DNA from: Cryoendolithus antarcticus
Lineage: Eukaryota > Ascomycota > Dothideomycetes > Cladosporiales > Cladosporiaceae
DNA length: 64,000 nt
NCBI GenBank assembly: GCA_002077065.1
Contig: NAJO01000070.1
Span: 62,001 to 126,000, forward strand
Direction of reading: 5' to 3'
The notes below the pieces were generated by a model. That model was not told the origin of the DNA and searched no databases. It saw nothing but the letters and a program-made list of their open reading frames with translations. This document shows positions 20,953 to 32,125 of this stretch, piece after piece. The translations under genes were made by a program, and so were the position numbers. Position 1 is the stretch's first letter. Each line of letters starts with the position of its first letter.

Positions 20953-23900
20953 ATGGGAGGAAATGACGGAAATGCGGCCGATGCCGCCGGACTGCCTCAG
21001 ACACCACGAAGACTGAGGCAGGAACACTCGGAACCCCTGCACCGACTTATTGTGCATTTGCGCGATGTAGTGGGAGTCGAAATCGACCCAAGAGATCATA
21101 CATACATTCCTTCTGGATCTCTTCATCGGCATGACGAGAAGCTGTATAAGCGCATACAGCATCTTTTCTGGCGATGTCCGAGACAAACAAGCAACGAGGT
21201 ACCGGATCAATTGCAAGCAGAGATAAGGCGTTTCGAGGATGACTGTAATGCAAGTCACCTGCATGACCTGCCACCTCGAGAACGTGCGAATGCTTTGTAT
21301 GACAGGCTTTTCGACGTGAACTGGATCACCACCCAGGCCATCACCCCAACGCCCGTGAAGTCACCAGTTTGGAAAGCGTCGCCATCCAGAACGTCTCCTA
21401 GGAGTGGCCCCTTCACCTTCCGGATGCCTGGACCAGCTCAAGATCTTGTCCAGGATAATCCCATCGCTTTCAGCTTGTCGCCTGCAGTACTCCAATCTAC
21501 AGCCCGGACAGTCTCATCGACTTCATTGACGACAGTAGTCGCCACGTCGGCTGCAACGTCATTCAGTCCGGAGTCAGATGCGTCATTTAAGTCAGCTCAT
21601 ACCAGCTTCACCTCATACATTCCGGCCGACACGAGTATGTACCGCGTCGATAGTCACGACACTGGTATCGACATCCCATCGTCGATGTGGACTCAAGGCA
21701 CAATAGACGAAGCCTTCGCTGCTGCGGACTCATTCGATCAGCTCGCCGAGGAGCGGTCCGCGAAGCGTAGATGCAACTCGGATGAAGGCTTCGTTTTAGT
21801 TGAGAAAGCACAGCACATTCCGCCCAAAGCTTCAATTTCGAAGGTGTACGACACTAGGCACCGACGCAGTAGACGTGTGAGTGCTGAAGTCAACGATAAT
21901 ACGCGAGCTAGGGTCGTGATCAAGCAAGCTGCTGTGCCTGCTATTCCTGCAGTAGCGACTTCGACGACGCCGTCGCCACAGAAGAGGACGGCAACTCATT
22001 ATCAAGTGAGCAGGTTCCCGCAGTCAGGTTTTAGTCCAGACTTCGAGCCACCGACTGAGACGGACACTCCTTTCTCGATCGTCGTGGAACGCGCGCGGCT
22101 CTCCCATCACCTCCGTCTGGCAGCTTCTCGAGTCTCACACGTTTGTACCGCCTCAGATGCAAAGGTACTTCTTGATGCCAACCAAAAATCATGTACTTCT
22201 GTATTCCATCACTCCCATCCTCTCACATGGACTGCTGATGACTCTGCGGTCTCAAAGCTCACTTTTAGCGGGGCGCTTGAATTAGTTACCAGGAATTCTG
22301 AGTCGCTTTTCAAGACTGTTCTTCATCCATTGCGTGTCGAACAAGATTGTCGGGTCCAACGACACTTTGGCTGGGACAGATTCTTTTACGTCACCTTGCC
22401 TTCTCTGAACAGGAGACTGCCACAGCATCTGAAGGATCAGAGTGAGATGCTGCGACAAGCAATGCTGGACTGGATGCTACTACCGAAGGAGTTTCTAGGG
22501 CGGACCTGGCAGGCATTCCATATCCAGGAGGTGAAAGCGAAGCGTCAGGTCAATTGTGCCGATGACGGTAAGAAGGCATATCGAGTCATCTTCTTCGCGA
22601 CACATGGAGTAGGCATACGTAATTCATTGTCAATCGAAGGCTTCCTGAATTGGATGGTGCCGTTCGCGCCGAATCTCAACCAGCCTGCTTGCAAGGCTTT
22701 TGCGCGTATAGATCTTATGGTCTCTTCCACATGGTCGACTATCAAGTTCCTGCCCGACCAGGTCAGACTCGGAGTCGATGATATCCATGCTAACGGCATG
22801 CACGAGGATCATAGATTTGATGACCATGACAAGGATTTCGGGGAGCATATGGTGTATGATCAGCGAGAAGTTATGACGGACGGCTGCGCACGTATCTCGG
22901 TCGGGGCGGCGAAGCTAATCTGCGGGCGCTTACAGCTCGTGCATTGGCCGACAGCCTTCCAGGCTCGCATCAACGGTGCGAAGGGCATGTGGTACATCAG
23001 TGCGCCATATGAAACAATCAGCTCCGAGGATCTCGAAGTTTGGATCGAGATTCGGAAGAGGCAATTGAAAGTGCAGGTCAGAGATGAGGATCTGCGCCTG
23101 GACACTTGCGAACCAGATCGTTGGTCTTTCGATGTGGTGTCCTGGAGCAAGCCTTTGCAGGTTTCCGAGGTACACCGTGATTTCATGCCAATACTGGAAG
23201 ACCGAGGGGTTCCGCGGAGCATATTGAGGAGTATTGTCCAAGAAAGGCTCAATCGTTGCACCGATGAACTGGCCAGCATAACACACGATCCTGTTGCGCT
23301 GACTATGTGGCGACACAAGCACTTTGCACGGCAGGAGAATACAGATGGTAGCAAACCACAAGACTACGGCCTCCCGATAGATTTCGGTCTAAGGACACAG
23401 ATATTGGTTGACCAAGCGGGCTACATGCCACCAGAATGTTCTATACTCGCGACGTCCATCAACCGCATGGTCGAGACCAACTTGCAAGATGTTCGTGAGC
23501 ACACCAAAGCTCCATGCCCAAGCTCCACTCATGTTGTGGGTATTGCAGATCACACTGGCCTGCTGGAGCCAGGTGAAGTGCATCTAACACTCTCGCAATC
23601 GCTGTCTCACGGTGACGAGGACGTCTGTAGCATGTTCGCGGGGAAAGAGGTTCTCGTAGCTCGACATCCTACGCTGCGAGGCTCTGACATGCAGAAGGTG
23701 CGATGCGTGTTCAGACCTGAACCGGCGCACTTAAAAGACGTCATCGTAATGTCGACAAGGGGATGTGTGCCTCTAGCGTCGAAGCTGCAAGGCGGCGATT
23801 ACGATGGCGACAAGTTCTGGGTCTGCGCAGATGAACGGCTAACCGCACCATTCCGCAATGCTCCTATCTTGCAGCAGGCTGGCATAGAAGAGTACGGTAT

Positions 23901-24306
23901 TAAGCAGGACAAGACTATCCTCCGCGACTTGGCAGAGGATGGCATTGGCAGTGCACGACACGTACAAGCTTGGCTCGCGAAAGCGTTCGAGTTCGGCTTC
24001 AGACCCAATCTACTCGGAACGATTACCAATTACTCCTACAGTCTTAGCTACATCGATCAGTCCCTCTGGACGCCTCGTGTCGTGGCTTCACAGGGTCTCC
24101 ACGACCTTATGGTCGACGCCTTGAAAAGTGGCTACATCTACAGCCACGGCGCGTTCAACTCCTATCTGAAGACGAAGAGCTTCCCAACATACGGTCAACT
24201 CGGGCCGCGTCGCTTTGAGCATAACATTGGAAGTGTATACCCATCCGAGCTCGTGCCGAAACCGCCATCCCTCCTGGAGGTCGTGAACGACCGAAGGGAT
24301 GGGTGA
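20953..24306 (+). CDS. RNA-dependent RNA polymerase (RNA-silencing, QDE-1/RdRP family), short C-terminus
   Basis: Single open frame, 1,117 residues from its first ATG. Cellular RdRPs copy aberrant RNA into dsRNA for Dicer/Argonaute silencing. The catalytic double-psi-barrel motif is intact: LQGGDYDGDKFWVCAD with the three Asp at residues 949-953. Upstream are GCVPLASK, the ILVDQAGYMPPECS segment and RVQRHFGWDRFFYVTLPS, all in RdRP order. The first about 300 residues are Ser/Thr-rich. Only about 165 residues follow the catalytic Asps, whereas QDE-1-type enzymes carry roughly twice that or more, and the frame ends in NDRRDG. A shifted frame stays open for about 40 more acidic codons to about 24,431. 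Truncation by frameshift, or a missed splice, is possible. Confidence 0.85.
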   Translation: MGGNDGNAADAAGLPQTPRRLRQEHSEPLHRLIVHLRDVVGVEIDPRDHTYIPSGSLHRHDEKLYKRIQHLFWRCPRQTSNEVPDQLQAEIRRFEDDCNASHLHDLPPRERANALYDRLFDVNWITTQAITPTPVKSPVWKASPSRTSPRSGPFTFRMPGPAQDLVQDNPIAFSLSPAVLQSTARTVSSTSLTTVVATSAATSFSPESDASFKSAHTSFTSYIPADTSMYRVDSHDTGIDIPSSMWTQGTIDEAFAAADSFDQLAEERSAKRRCNSDEGFVLVEKAQHIPPKASISKVYDTRHRRSRRVSAEVNDNTRARVVIKQAAVPAIPAVATSTTPSPQKRTATHYQVSRFPQSGFSPDFEPPTETDTPFSIVVERARLSHHLRLAASRVSHVCTASDAKVLLDANQKSCTSVFHHSHPLTWTADDSAVSKLTFSGALELVTRNSESLFKTVLHPLRVEQDCRVQRHFGWDRFFYVTLPSLNRRLPQHLKDQSEMLRQAMLDWMLLPKEFLGRTWQAFHIQEVKAKRQVNCADDGKKAYRVIFFATHGVGIRNSLSIEGFLNWMVPFAPNLNQPACKAFARIDLMVSSTWSTIKFLPDQVRLGVDDIHANGMHEDHRFDDHDKDFGEHMVYDQREVMTDGCARISVGAAKLICGRLQLVHWPTAFQARINGAKGMWYISAPYETISSEDLEVWIEIRKRQLKVQVRDEDLRLDTCEPDRWSFDVVSWSKPLQVSEVHRDFMPILEDRGVPRSILRSIVQERLNRCTDELASITHDPVALTMWRHKHFARQENTDGSKPQDYGLPIDFGLRTQILVDQAGYMPPECSILATSINRMVETNLQDVREHTKAPCPSSTHVVGIADHTGLLEPGEVHLTLSQSLSHGDEDVCSMFAGKEVLVARHPTLRGSDMQKVRCVFRPEPAHLKDVIVMSTRGCVPLASKLQGGDYDGDKFWVCADERLTAPFRNAPILQQAGIEEYGIKQDKTILRDLAEDGIGSARHVQAWLAKAFEFGFRPNLLGTITNYSYSLSYIDQSLWTPRVVASQGLHDLMVDALKSGYIYSHGAFNSYLKTKSFPTYGQLGPRRFEHNIGSVYPSELVPKPPSLLEVVNDRRDG

Positions 24307-24928
24307 CAGGAGCCATCCACACGGAAGGAGAGGGCGTGGAGTCAACTGGGGATGGGCTAGAAGAGGAAGATCGGGAGGCATGGGATGGCAGCAGTGTGTT
24401 TGAGGGGATCGATGAGGTGATATAGCTGGGAGGGCGGGTCAAGGCTTTCGTATCTGTCATCTGGGCGTGTATGACACATGTAGAGATAGGATGTCGTGGC
24501 AGACATAAGCTGCATTTTCATGTCAAGCTATGCTCGCGTTCATCTTGAGTAGTTCGGCTGAGGTTTGCGACGATGACACGCTGCATGGGAGGACTGCGGA
24601 GGCGCATCTATTCGGCAATGGCATGCCAGCACCGAGGAATTTCATGCCCTTGCTGTAATACCTGTGACAACGTAACGAGAAGGCCGACAACCGACAGGCG
24701 AAGTGACAATGTTGAGTGACTTGATTTGATGAGCAGCGCTTCGCAGCATTCAGGGTGACTAAAAGCTACTTCGGAGCTGCTGGCGAACTTCTGCCTGCTG
24801 CATTGTGCCCTCCGGCGCGGACAGCTCAGACTCGACCCACAAGCGTATCTGCATATGGAGTCGCAGCCTAGTGCCCTTTATGCTATGCTAGCGCAAGCTC
24901 TCACGTTCTCCCTCCGTCGAGAGTTCCT
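24307..24928. other. Convergent region between RdRP and uL22
   Basis: About 620 bp. The first 125 bp stay open in the +1 frame relative to the RdRP and encode an acidic peptide ending GIDEVI. The rest shows nothing. Confidence 0.5.
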
Positions 24929-25776
24929 CTATGACGAAGTGATGGCCCTGGTCCTGCGAGCACCACGCTGGCGGCTGCTCAAATGAAGACCCTCCTGGCG
25001 CGCGACGACCTCGGGTGCCTTTTGCACGACCTCCTGACCCTCGGTGAGGATCATCTCGATGTGGCAGGGATTCGACATGTACGGGTTGATCTAGCGTTTA
25101 TTAGTGTCGTGCTTCCGGTTTTGACACCGATGGTTTCAATGCTTACACGACCGTGAGCGCGGTATGTGCGACGCCTCTGCTTGGGTGCTTGGTTGACCTG
25201 GATGTGCTTGACGATCAAGTTGCTGGTGTCGAGGCCCTTGGTGTCTGCGTTTGCCTCGGCGTTCTTGAGGAGCGAGAGAAGGAACTCTGCGCTCTTTATG
25301 GGCCAGCGGGCGCGGGTGGCACCGAATTGCTTGCCTGTTGTCCCCCGTATCAGCACACATTTCCCCATCGTCCCTCACTTTCCCGTCTCCAGCAGTCCAT
25401 CCCCCGAAAGATCAGGACCAACATACCCTGCGATGCACGCCCAGTTCCTCCAGCGTATCTCCGGAAAGGCACGACCTCAGTCTTGGTCTTGACGTTCTCG
25501 AGGTATGCGAGGGCGCGGGTCAACTTCCAGCCGTTGATGGCTTGTGCGGTCTCGCGCGTGTTCTTGTACGAGACACGGAGGTAGGAGCCACGCGAGCGCG
25601 CGGACTTCGCCGGCTCGATGTGGGTGGCGGCGTAGCGGACCTGGAGGGGGAGGTGGTATTAGTAGGTGGACTGAAGGTGTATCCGTATAGTATGGAGGTT
25701 CTCGAAGTTTGTGGTGGGTTTGGGACGGGCTATGATCGGCTCTGCGTATCTCAGGTAGTTCCAGTATACATACCAT
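24929..25776 (-). CDS. rpl17: 60S ribosomal protein uL22 (L17)
   Basis: Exons on the complement: 25774-25776 (the ATG alone), 25427-25640, 25147-25334 and 24929-25090; introns 133, 92 and 56 bp; 188 residues, normal for fungal uL22. After the [23 protein letters not shown] begins exon 2; then [46 protein letters not shown] and [17 protein letters not shown]. uL22 lines the peptide exit tunnel. The start codon standing alone as an exon is common for ribosomal protein genes in filamentous fungi. All phases agree. It diverges from fibrillarin, with 237 bp between the two starts. Confidence 0.95.
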
Positions 25777-26013
25777 GATGACTCGGGTTCGCTGGTGTCG
25801 TTGTGGTGAGTGTCGCTGCCGTCGATTGTTCGCAGTCGCAGGCTTGAAGTTGGTGTCGTCGCAAATTCATGGGTGGGCTTGGCGCTCCAAAGTGCGGAAC
25901 ACATTCCGTCCGAAAAATCCGAGCTTGAAGAGCTCGATCTTCAGGACGAAGAATCGTGGTGTCGCATCGATCAGTGTATACAATTCACCTCACTACAGCT
26001 ATTATTACACGAT
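25777..26013. promoter_or_regulatory. Shared divergent promoter of uL22 and fibrillarin
   Basis: 237 bp between the two start codons. Both genes serve ribosome production, so a bidirectional, growth-regulated promoter is likely. I cannot name a specific factor site. Confidence 0.5.
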
Positions 26014-27133
26014 ATGGCTTTCACACCTAGAGGCGGCGATCGTGGCGGGCGCGGTGGCGGACGTGGCGCGCCAAGAGGTGGCAGAGGTGAGAGAGAGAGA
26101 GCTCAAGTGAGGACCAGCACGGCAGAAACTAATACACTCTAGGCGGCTTTGGTGGCGGCGACAGAGGTGGACGTGGTGGCTTTGGTGATAGAGGCGGACG
26201 AGGTAGCTTCGGCGACAGAGGTGGTCGTGGTGGTGCAAGAGGTCGCGGTGGAGACAGAGGTCGCGGCGCACCACGAGGGCGCGGAGGTGACAGAGGTGGA
26301 CGCGGCGGCAGAGGAGGTGCTGGCGCAAAGGGTGGACAGAGAGTCATCATCGTACGTGCAGTTGCAGAAGAATGGGAGCGGTTGGACATATACTAATCTG
26401 CGTTCCACAGGAACCCCACAGACACGCAGGCGTCTTCGTAGCTCGTGGGAAGGAGGATCTCCTCGTCACCAAGAATCTTACCCCCGGTGAAGCAGTCTAC
26501 GGCGAGAAGCGCATCAGCGTCGATGCACCAGCAGCAGAGAGCACAAATGGCGAAACCCCAACGGCAACGAAAACCGAGTACCGCGTGTGGAACCCTTTCC
26601 GATCGAAGTTGGCAGCAGGCATCCTCGGAGGTCTCGAGGATATCCACATGAAGCCCGGCAGCAAGGTGCTCTACCTCGGTGCCGCATCTGGAACCTCAGT
26701 CTCTCACGTCGCTGATATCGTTGGACCTACCGGCACAGTCTTCGCAGTCGAATTCTCGCATCGCTCGGGTAGAGATCTGGTGAACATGGCGACGCACCGC
26801 ACGAATGTTATCCCGATCGTTGAGGACGCCAGACATCCGCTCAAGTACCGTATGCTCGTCAGCATGGTGGACTGCATCTTTGCCGATGTGGCACAGCCGG
26901 ATCAAGCCCGTATTGTCGGCCTGAACGCACATCAGTTCTTGAAGGTCGGTGGTGGTGTTGTGGTGTCGATCAAGGCAAACTGCATCGATTCAACCGCGGC
27001 ACCCGAGGCCGTCTTTGCTCGCGAGGTTGTCAAGCTCCGTGAGGAGCGCATCAAGCCGAAGGAGCAGCTGACGCTCGAGCCGTTCGAGAGGGACCACGCT
27101 ATGGTCGTGGGTATCTACGAACGAGCGAAGTAG
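26014..27133 (+). CDS. nop1: Fibrillarin (Nop1), snoRNP 2'-O-methyltransferase
   Basis: Three exons: 26014-26086, 26143-26351 and 26411-27133; 334 residues. The first about 90 residues are a Gly/Arg/Phe-rich GAR domain. The methyltransferase domain follows: [32 protein letters not shown], the SAM site [28 protein letters not shown] and [13 protein letters not shown] at the end. Fibrillarin is the catalytic subunit of box C/D snoRNPs that methylate rRNA; it acts in the nucleolus and also modifies histone H2A. Intron 1 interrupts the GAR domain, starts within a GA run and has a perfect ACTAAT-type branch site. Confidence 0.97.
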
Positions 27134-27703
27134 ACGGATGCTGGGGAACCTGGCTGGCGTGTAGACGAGTGACGGGTGTATGGAGTTCATGGCGCTGTGC
27201 GGAGGGGTGCTCTTGATGGAGCATTGGCGTTCGTTTGGAGCAGAGGTACAACAGTCAGTGCAAGGACCTCAGCAGCATGTATAGCAACCTTCTCTGTTCG
27301 CCACCCCACCTTTGATGCCTCGATTAGTCTAAACGGTCATTGCGTGTTGCCTTTCCATGAAGCTGCCTCAGGCTCGCGCGCTTGAAATAAGGTTCGCGGA
27401 CCGTGGCCGTTGACACTTGACCCTGCCCTTTCACATGCGCGGATCTTCAGAGTGCTCCATCATTCACTTACTTCGACGACCTATTGTGTCGTTCGCTATT
27501 GTCGCGCGTTGGTCACCTAATACTTGGCCTGACCAGCGCTTGACATCTTTTCTTCTTCCTTACCATGCGCCTCTACTAGCTACTAATATTCACCCACTCG
27601 GATCCGCCGACAGTGAGCTCTGCCAAACGCGAATGCTCGCATGCGCAGATCGGACCACTGATAGTCCTCGCTTGGTCGACATCAACGCACAGTGCAATCA
27701 GCC
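27134..27703. other. Intergenic stretch between fibrillarin and poly(A) polymerase
   Basis: About 570 bp containing the fibrillarin 3' UTR and the poly(A) polymerase promoter. No gene recognised. Confidence 0.4.
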
Positions 27704-29748
27704 ATGTCGGAAGGTCCCCAGTATGGTCCCAACAAGGCTCTATCGCACGATCCACCGGACGAGCGAGATCTGAAGCTGAACGAGCTCCTACTGGCGGAGC
27801 TGAAGGCACAGAAAAACTTTGAATCGGCTGAGGAAGGCAAGAAGAGGTACGTTGAGCTATATATGTACGAATTATAGCCATGCTAAGAAGATGCAGGGCG
27901 GATGTGCTCAGAAAGCTCCATGCGCTTACCAAACAGCTCGTCCAAGTCGTGGGGAAAGCGAAGAAGTTGCCGGCTGCGATACTCGACGAAGCTGGAGGCA
28001 GAGTCTTCACTTATGGCAGTTACTCGCTCGGCGTCTATGGACCCGGCTCAGATATCGACACCTTGGTCGTCGCGCCTAAGCACGTCAGTCGCGATGACTT
28101 TTTCCAATACTTTCCGGATCTGCTCAGGAAGTCAGTTCCTGCGGAGGAGATTACAGAACTGGTAGCAGTACAAGAAGCCAGCGTGCCAATCATCAAGATC
28201 GAGCTCAGCGGTATCAGTATCGATCTGATCTTCTGCAGTCTTCAAGTCGCATCCGTACCTCCCACGCTGAGCTTGAAGAGCAACGACCTCCTGCGCGGAC
28301 TCAATGAGACGGACTTGAGGTGTATCAACGGGACAAGAGTGACGGACAAGATCCTCGATTCAGTGCCGCAAAGTAAGCCTTTCCGCCTGGCTCTGCGAGC
28401 GATCAAGCTGTGGGCTCAGCGACGAGCCATTTACGGCAATGTCGTCGGTTTCCCAGGAGGTGTTGCATACGCCATGATGGTTGCCAAGATCTGTCAGCTG
28501 TACCCCAAAGCAGCTGCGCCAAAGATTGTTGGCCGCTTCTTCTGGCTCATGGCGCAATGGCATTGGCCGCAGCCATTGCGTTTGGCTGCGCGAGAGGACG
28601 CTCCGCTGCAGCTTCGAGAGTGGGATCCCGAGACGAGCTTCCACGACCGCAAGCATCTAATGCCGATAATCACACCTGCGTATCCATCGATGAACTCAAC
28701 TCACAACATCGGACCTTCGACATTCCAGGTCATTAAGAAAGAGCTTCGCAGAGGACAACAGATTACAGATGCAATCTGCGGTGCTGGACCGCAGACGTGG
28801 AAGGATCTCTTCCAGAAGCACACCTTCTTCACTGAAGACTACAAGCACTACTTGAGCGTCGTCTCGGCCAGCTCATCCAAGTCAGCCCAGCAGGCTTGGT
28901 CCGGTCTCTGTCTTGCCCGCCTTCGCAGGCTGATCATCGGAATCGAAGAGCTTCAAGGGAGTGTCGATCTTGCACATCCGTTCAATAAGGGATTTGATCG
29001 GGTGCATGAGTACACCACCGACGAAGAGAAGGATAAGATCCTTCAAGGCAACCTCGACTACCAGGTCAAGGAAACCCAGACGACCGACATTGCGGCAGAC
29101 GTGACCGCCAAGGCTGACGCCGATGTCTCGTTCAAGGACGCTGCAGCTTCGGCCGCTGAAGGCGTTCCAGCTGCCATCAACGGTTCAGGAGATGGCACAA
29201 ATGGTGCTGCGACACCAGAAACGACAGACACAGGCAAACAGAGAATCTACACAACGACATACTACGTTGGCATTGGCTTGAAGCCCGATGCGAAGTCCCT
29301 TGATATCTCATACGCGATCCAGGCTTACAAGAATATTGTGACATCCTCGGATTTGCACGACCAGAGCGTACACTCGATAAGAGTAATACACGCTCGGAAG
29401 TAAGTGCATTCACTTAGGTCATGCTTGGTGGACACGACTGACTTCATTCCCAGCTACGACCTTCCAGCAGACGTCTTCGCCGAAGGCGAGATACGGCCAA
29501 TGCGGGTCAAAAAGCAGAAGCCGGCCGCTAAGCGCACGGTATCTGCCGCGGGACTGGACGTACGTGAAGTGTTGGGTGGTCCTGGCGAGAGGCGTCGCGA
29601 CTTCAGCCATCCCTCCCTGCGTGCGCGATAGATTGCTGACATTGTGAAGTCGAAACAGGAAACTGCGAACGGCGTCAAGCGTCCTCGCTCCTCGAACGGT
29701 GCCACAGCCAATGGTATTGCGTCCGTAGCGAAGGGCGTTGCGACATGA
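27704..29748 (+). CDS. pap1: Poly(A) polymerase
   Basis: Four exons: 27704-27846, 27897-29399, 29454-29559 and 29659-29748; 613 residues. The nucleotidyltransferase core shows FTYGSYSLGVYGPGSDIDT with the first two catalytic Asp (DxD) and IELSGISIDLIFC with the third. KLWAQRRAIYGNVVGFPGGV is the central domain, and the RNA-binding region ends near NYDLPADVF. Pap1 adds poly(A) tails after cleavage by CPF. The C-terminus is basic (RVKKQKPAAKR). The last intron (29560-29658, GTACGT, CTGAC branch, ACAG) leads to an exon with KRPRSSNG. If it is retained, the protein stops at 29631 instead, so two C-termini are possible. Confidence 0.93.
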
Positions 29749-32125
29749 GAACACGAACTCGTTACGGAATGTCAGCGACGATAGTCGTGATGTTTAAGCG
29801 TCGCTAATGCTCTAGCGACCGAGAGCTCGGAGCCTCGGTATCAGATCGTGCGATATTTCGACCTTCCAACACCAGACCCTCAGCCACGGCTGCAAGGACG
29901 GCGGAGCCGACTGCTTCTGGAGAGGAGGCGAGATGTACAAACGGCACCCCGTCCGAGCATGCAGTGCAGGAGCACATGCGAAAAGAGCAAAAAAAGGTGA
30001 AAACTACGAAAAGCAAAAAGCTGACCTCGAGCAGTTGACCCGTAAGTCAACCCACATCTTGGATCGCATTGTTGACTCAGTGAAGAGAGTAGCTGGCGTG
30101 TTCGAAGGCGTGTAGTTGCCGTCAATTTCAACGGGATCACCACAATACAGGAGCGCCCTGAGGTTGATGGTGGTGAGGTACTCGGACTTGGAGGGAGAGC
30201 GAGCAGGCCTCGATGCTGCTTCGGTCTATCCCGATGCTGCAAAGAGCTGCCTATTACGAGCAAAGCCACACGGCCAGGTGTAGCATAGTACCTGCAGATA
30301 GCTGCCCAAAATGACAAACGAGTTCTTGAGGCCTACGGGCCTCGTCAAAACGACGAATTGACTTCTCAGCACGTATGTCGTGCAGGACACTACCAGGCTT
30401 CAACACCGAGCAGCCTCGGATATGCTCGTTGATCGAAGACTAATTCGTCTGACAATGTCACCTCGATGTGGCGCGCTGCTGCAGCTTACGAACTCTCACT
30501 ACGAACAAGTTCGCGCACCATGGTCTCGTGGTGTTGATCTTCGAGTCCTGCAATCTTTCACTGACGAGTGGCTGTAATGCGAAGCATCGGAAGAATCACC
30601 AAGCCTCCGTACGCAACGGTGATCGACTGCAGGCTTTCAGGTTTTCAGGGGTTCACTTTAGCTTATCTCCCTGCATATGCGCTAAAGTCAATGCGGCAGG
30701 CGCCTGTTGACCTCACTTACCAGTCCATCAATCAGCAACATGACACCATGCATGGCGAGTATCACGTTCAGGCCAGTGTGGTTCGGTATGAGCGAGTGAC
30801 GCCATTCGGTACTCGTCTCTGGTGGCGAATGTGTATCTCACTGGCTGCGAGGACTGACTGGACAAGAGCAAACATTGCATGCAGCATCGTGTCTCGTTCA
30901 CGACGCCTCTGGGGTTCGACCTGCCAGATAACGTTATAGGCGCCGTGCGCTCTTATGCAGGTTTACACGCCAACGCGATTCATGGCGTGCACTACTAACG
31001 CGCTTAACAGATGTGAAGCTTTCTGGAGAGACCAAGAGCCGAGGGATAGCCTTATCTTGTGCGCTACAAGCTACTGGACAAGGCTTGCCAATACAACGGC
31101 AGATTGCCTTATCTGAGCCACCGACCGACGGGCATCTGCATGACCTGGTCGATGATGTATGGCGACATGAGGTCGAAGGATCACGCCCGCTGCAAGACAT
31201 AGCATTGCTTTGCCGGGTTCGTGCAGACGTACTCCGTCGTGGTCATGGCGTGACAAGGTTCGGCGCGTGCACATCTACCCTCGCCAAGAAGGTTCGCGCC
31301 ATCACACTCGGAAGATTATGCTGATTCGGAGATCTGCCCGGGACCACAATTTACCATCAGCTGTTCACTTCCAAGGCACGATATCGCTTGTGCTTTGCGG
31401 AGAAGCCAGCTGCCGAAGCAACGAAAGCGCTCTCAAGCTTATGTTTCAGTCTAGTCGCGAAGGCTTGGCTGTGCAGATCATATCTGGCGGGACGATCACG
31501 CCTACCGACGGGAGGAGCTGACTGGCAGATGCGCTGTTGGTGAGTCCCGTTCGCCATCTCCGTCATTCGCAATATACCAGACGATCATACACTCTATTCG
31601 CACCGTATGGGTGTCGTACTTGGGTACACACTCATCATTGGCTATAGTTGTGATGAGCAACCTGTAGCAAAGCTGTGCTACTACCCAGGGCTACTGCAAT
31701 ACAAGATACGCTAGACAGTGGACGACCAATCGGCGTCGACATGCCTATTGTGTAGACTTGCCACTACACCTCCTCCCCTAGATGAGCGGCGGTCTCAGGT
31801 CTCGGGCCGTTGCCACATCCGGCAGGTGTCTCTTGGAAGAAAGACAAGCATGCGGTAGGCGTAGCTTGGTCTTGCAGATGCACCTAATGGCTTGGTGGCA
31901 AGCGTAACCTGGCTGCCAACGGGGCTCGTGAGTGGTACCACTGGGAGCACATGTTTGATTGCTACGATGCCGATCAATCGAGTAGGTGGGATGGTGATTT
32001 CGAGGTACGTGATCACCGAGGGGATATAAGTTCGGGCTACCCTCGCTCGATCGAATGGAGTATCAATCCATCGTCTTCACTCTTCAGCCTTTTCGTAACT
32101 CCTCATATATTTCCTCTCATTCAAG
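29749..32125. other. 2.4-kb stretch without a recognisable gene
   Basis: The largest gap outside the transposon. Open frames reach about 145 codons, but none has a domain signature or a convincing splice model. CpA/TpG content is normal, so it is not RIP-mutated. The right end is the promoter of the aspartic protease. A fast-evolving or non-coding gene is possible. Confidence 0.4.
32025..32030 (+). promoter_or_regulatory. TATA-like element of the aspartic protease gene
   Basis: TATAAG about 100 bp upstream of the ATG at 32126, a plausible TATA box. Position and motif are seen; function is inferred. Confidence 0.4.

Noticed and set aside
26087..26100. GA microsatellite as a regulatory element
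   Set aside because: Short run in fibrillarin intron 1, continuing from the splice donor; no further support.
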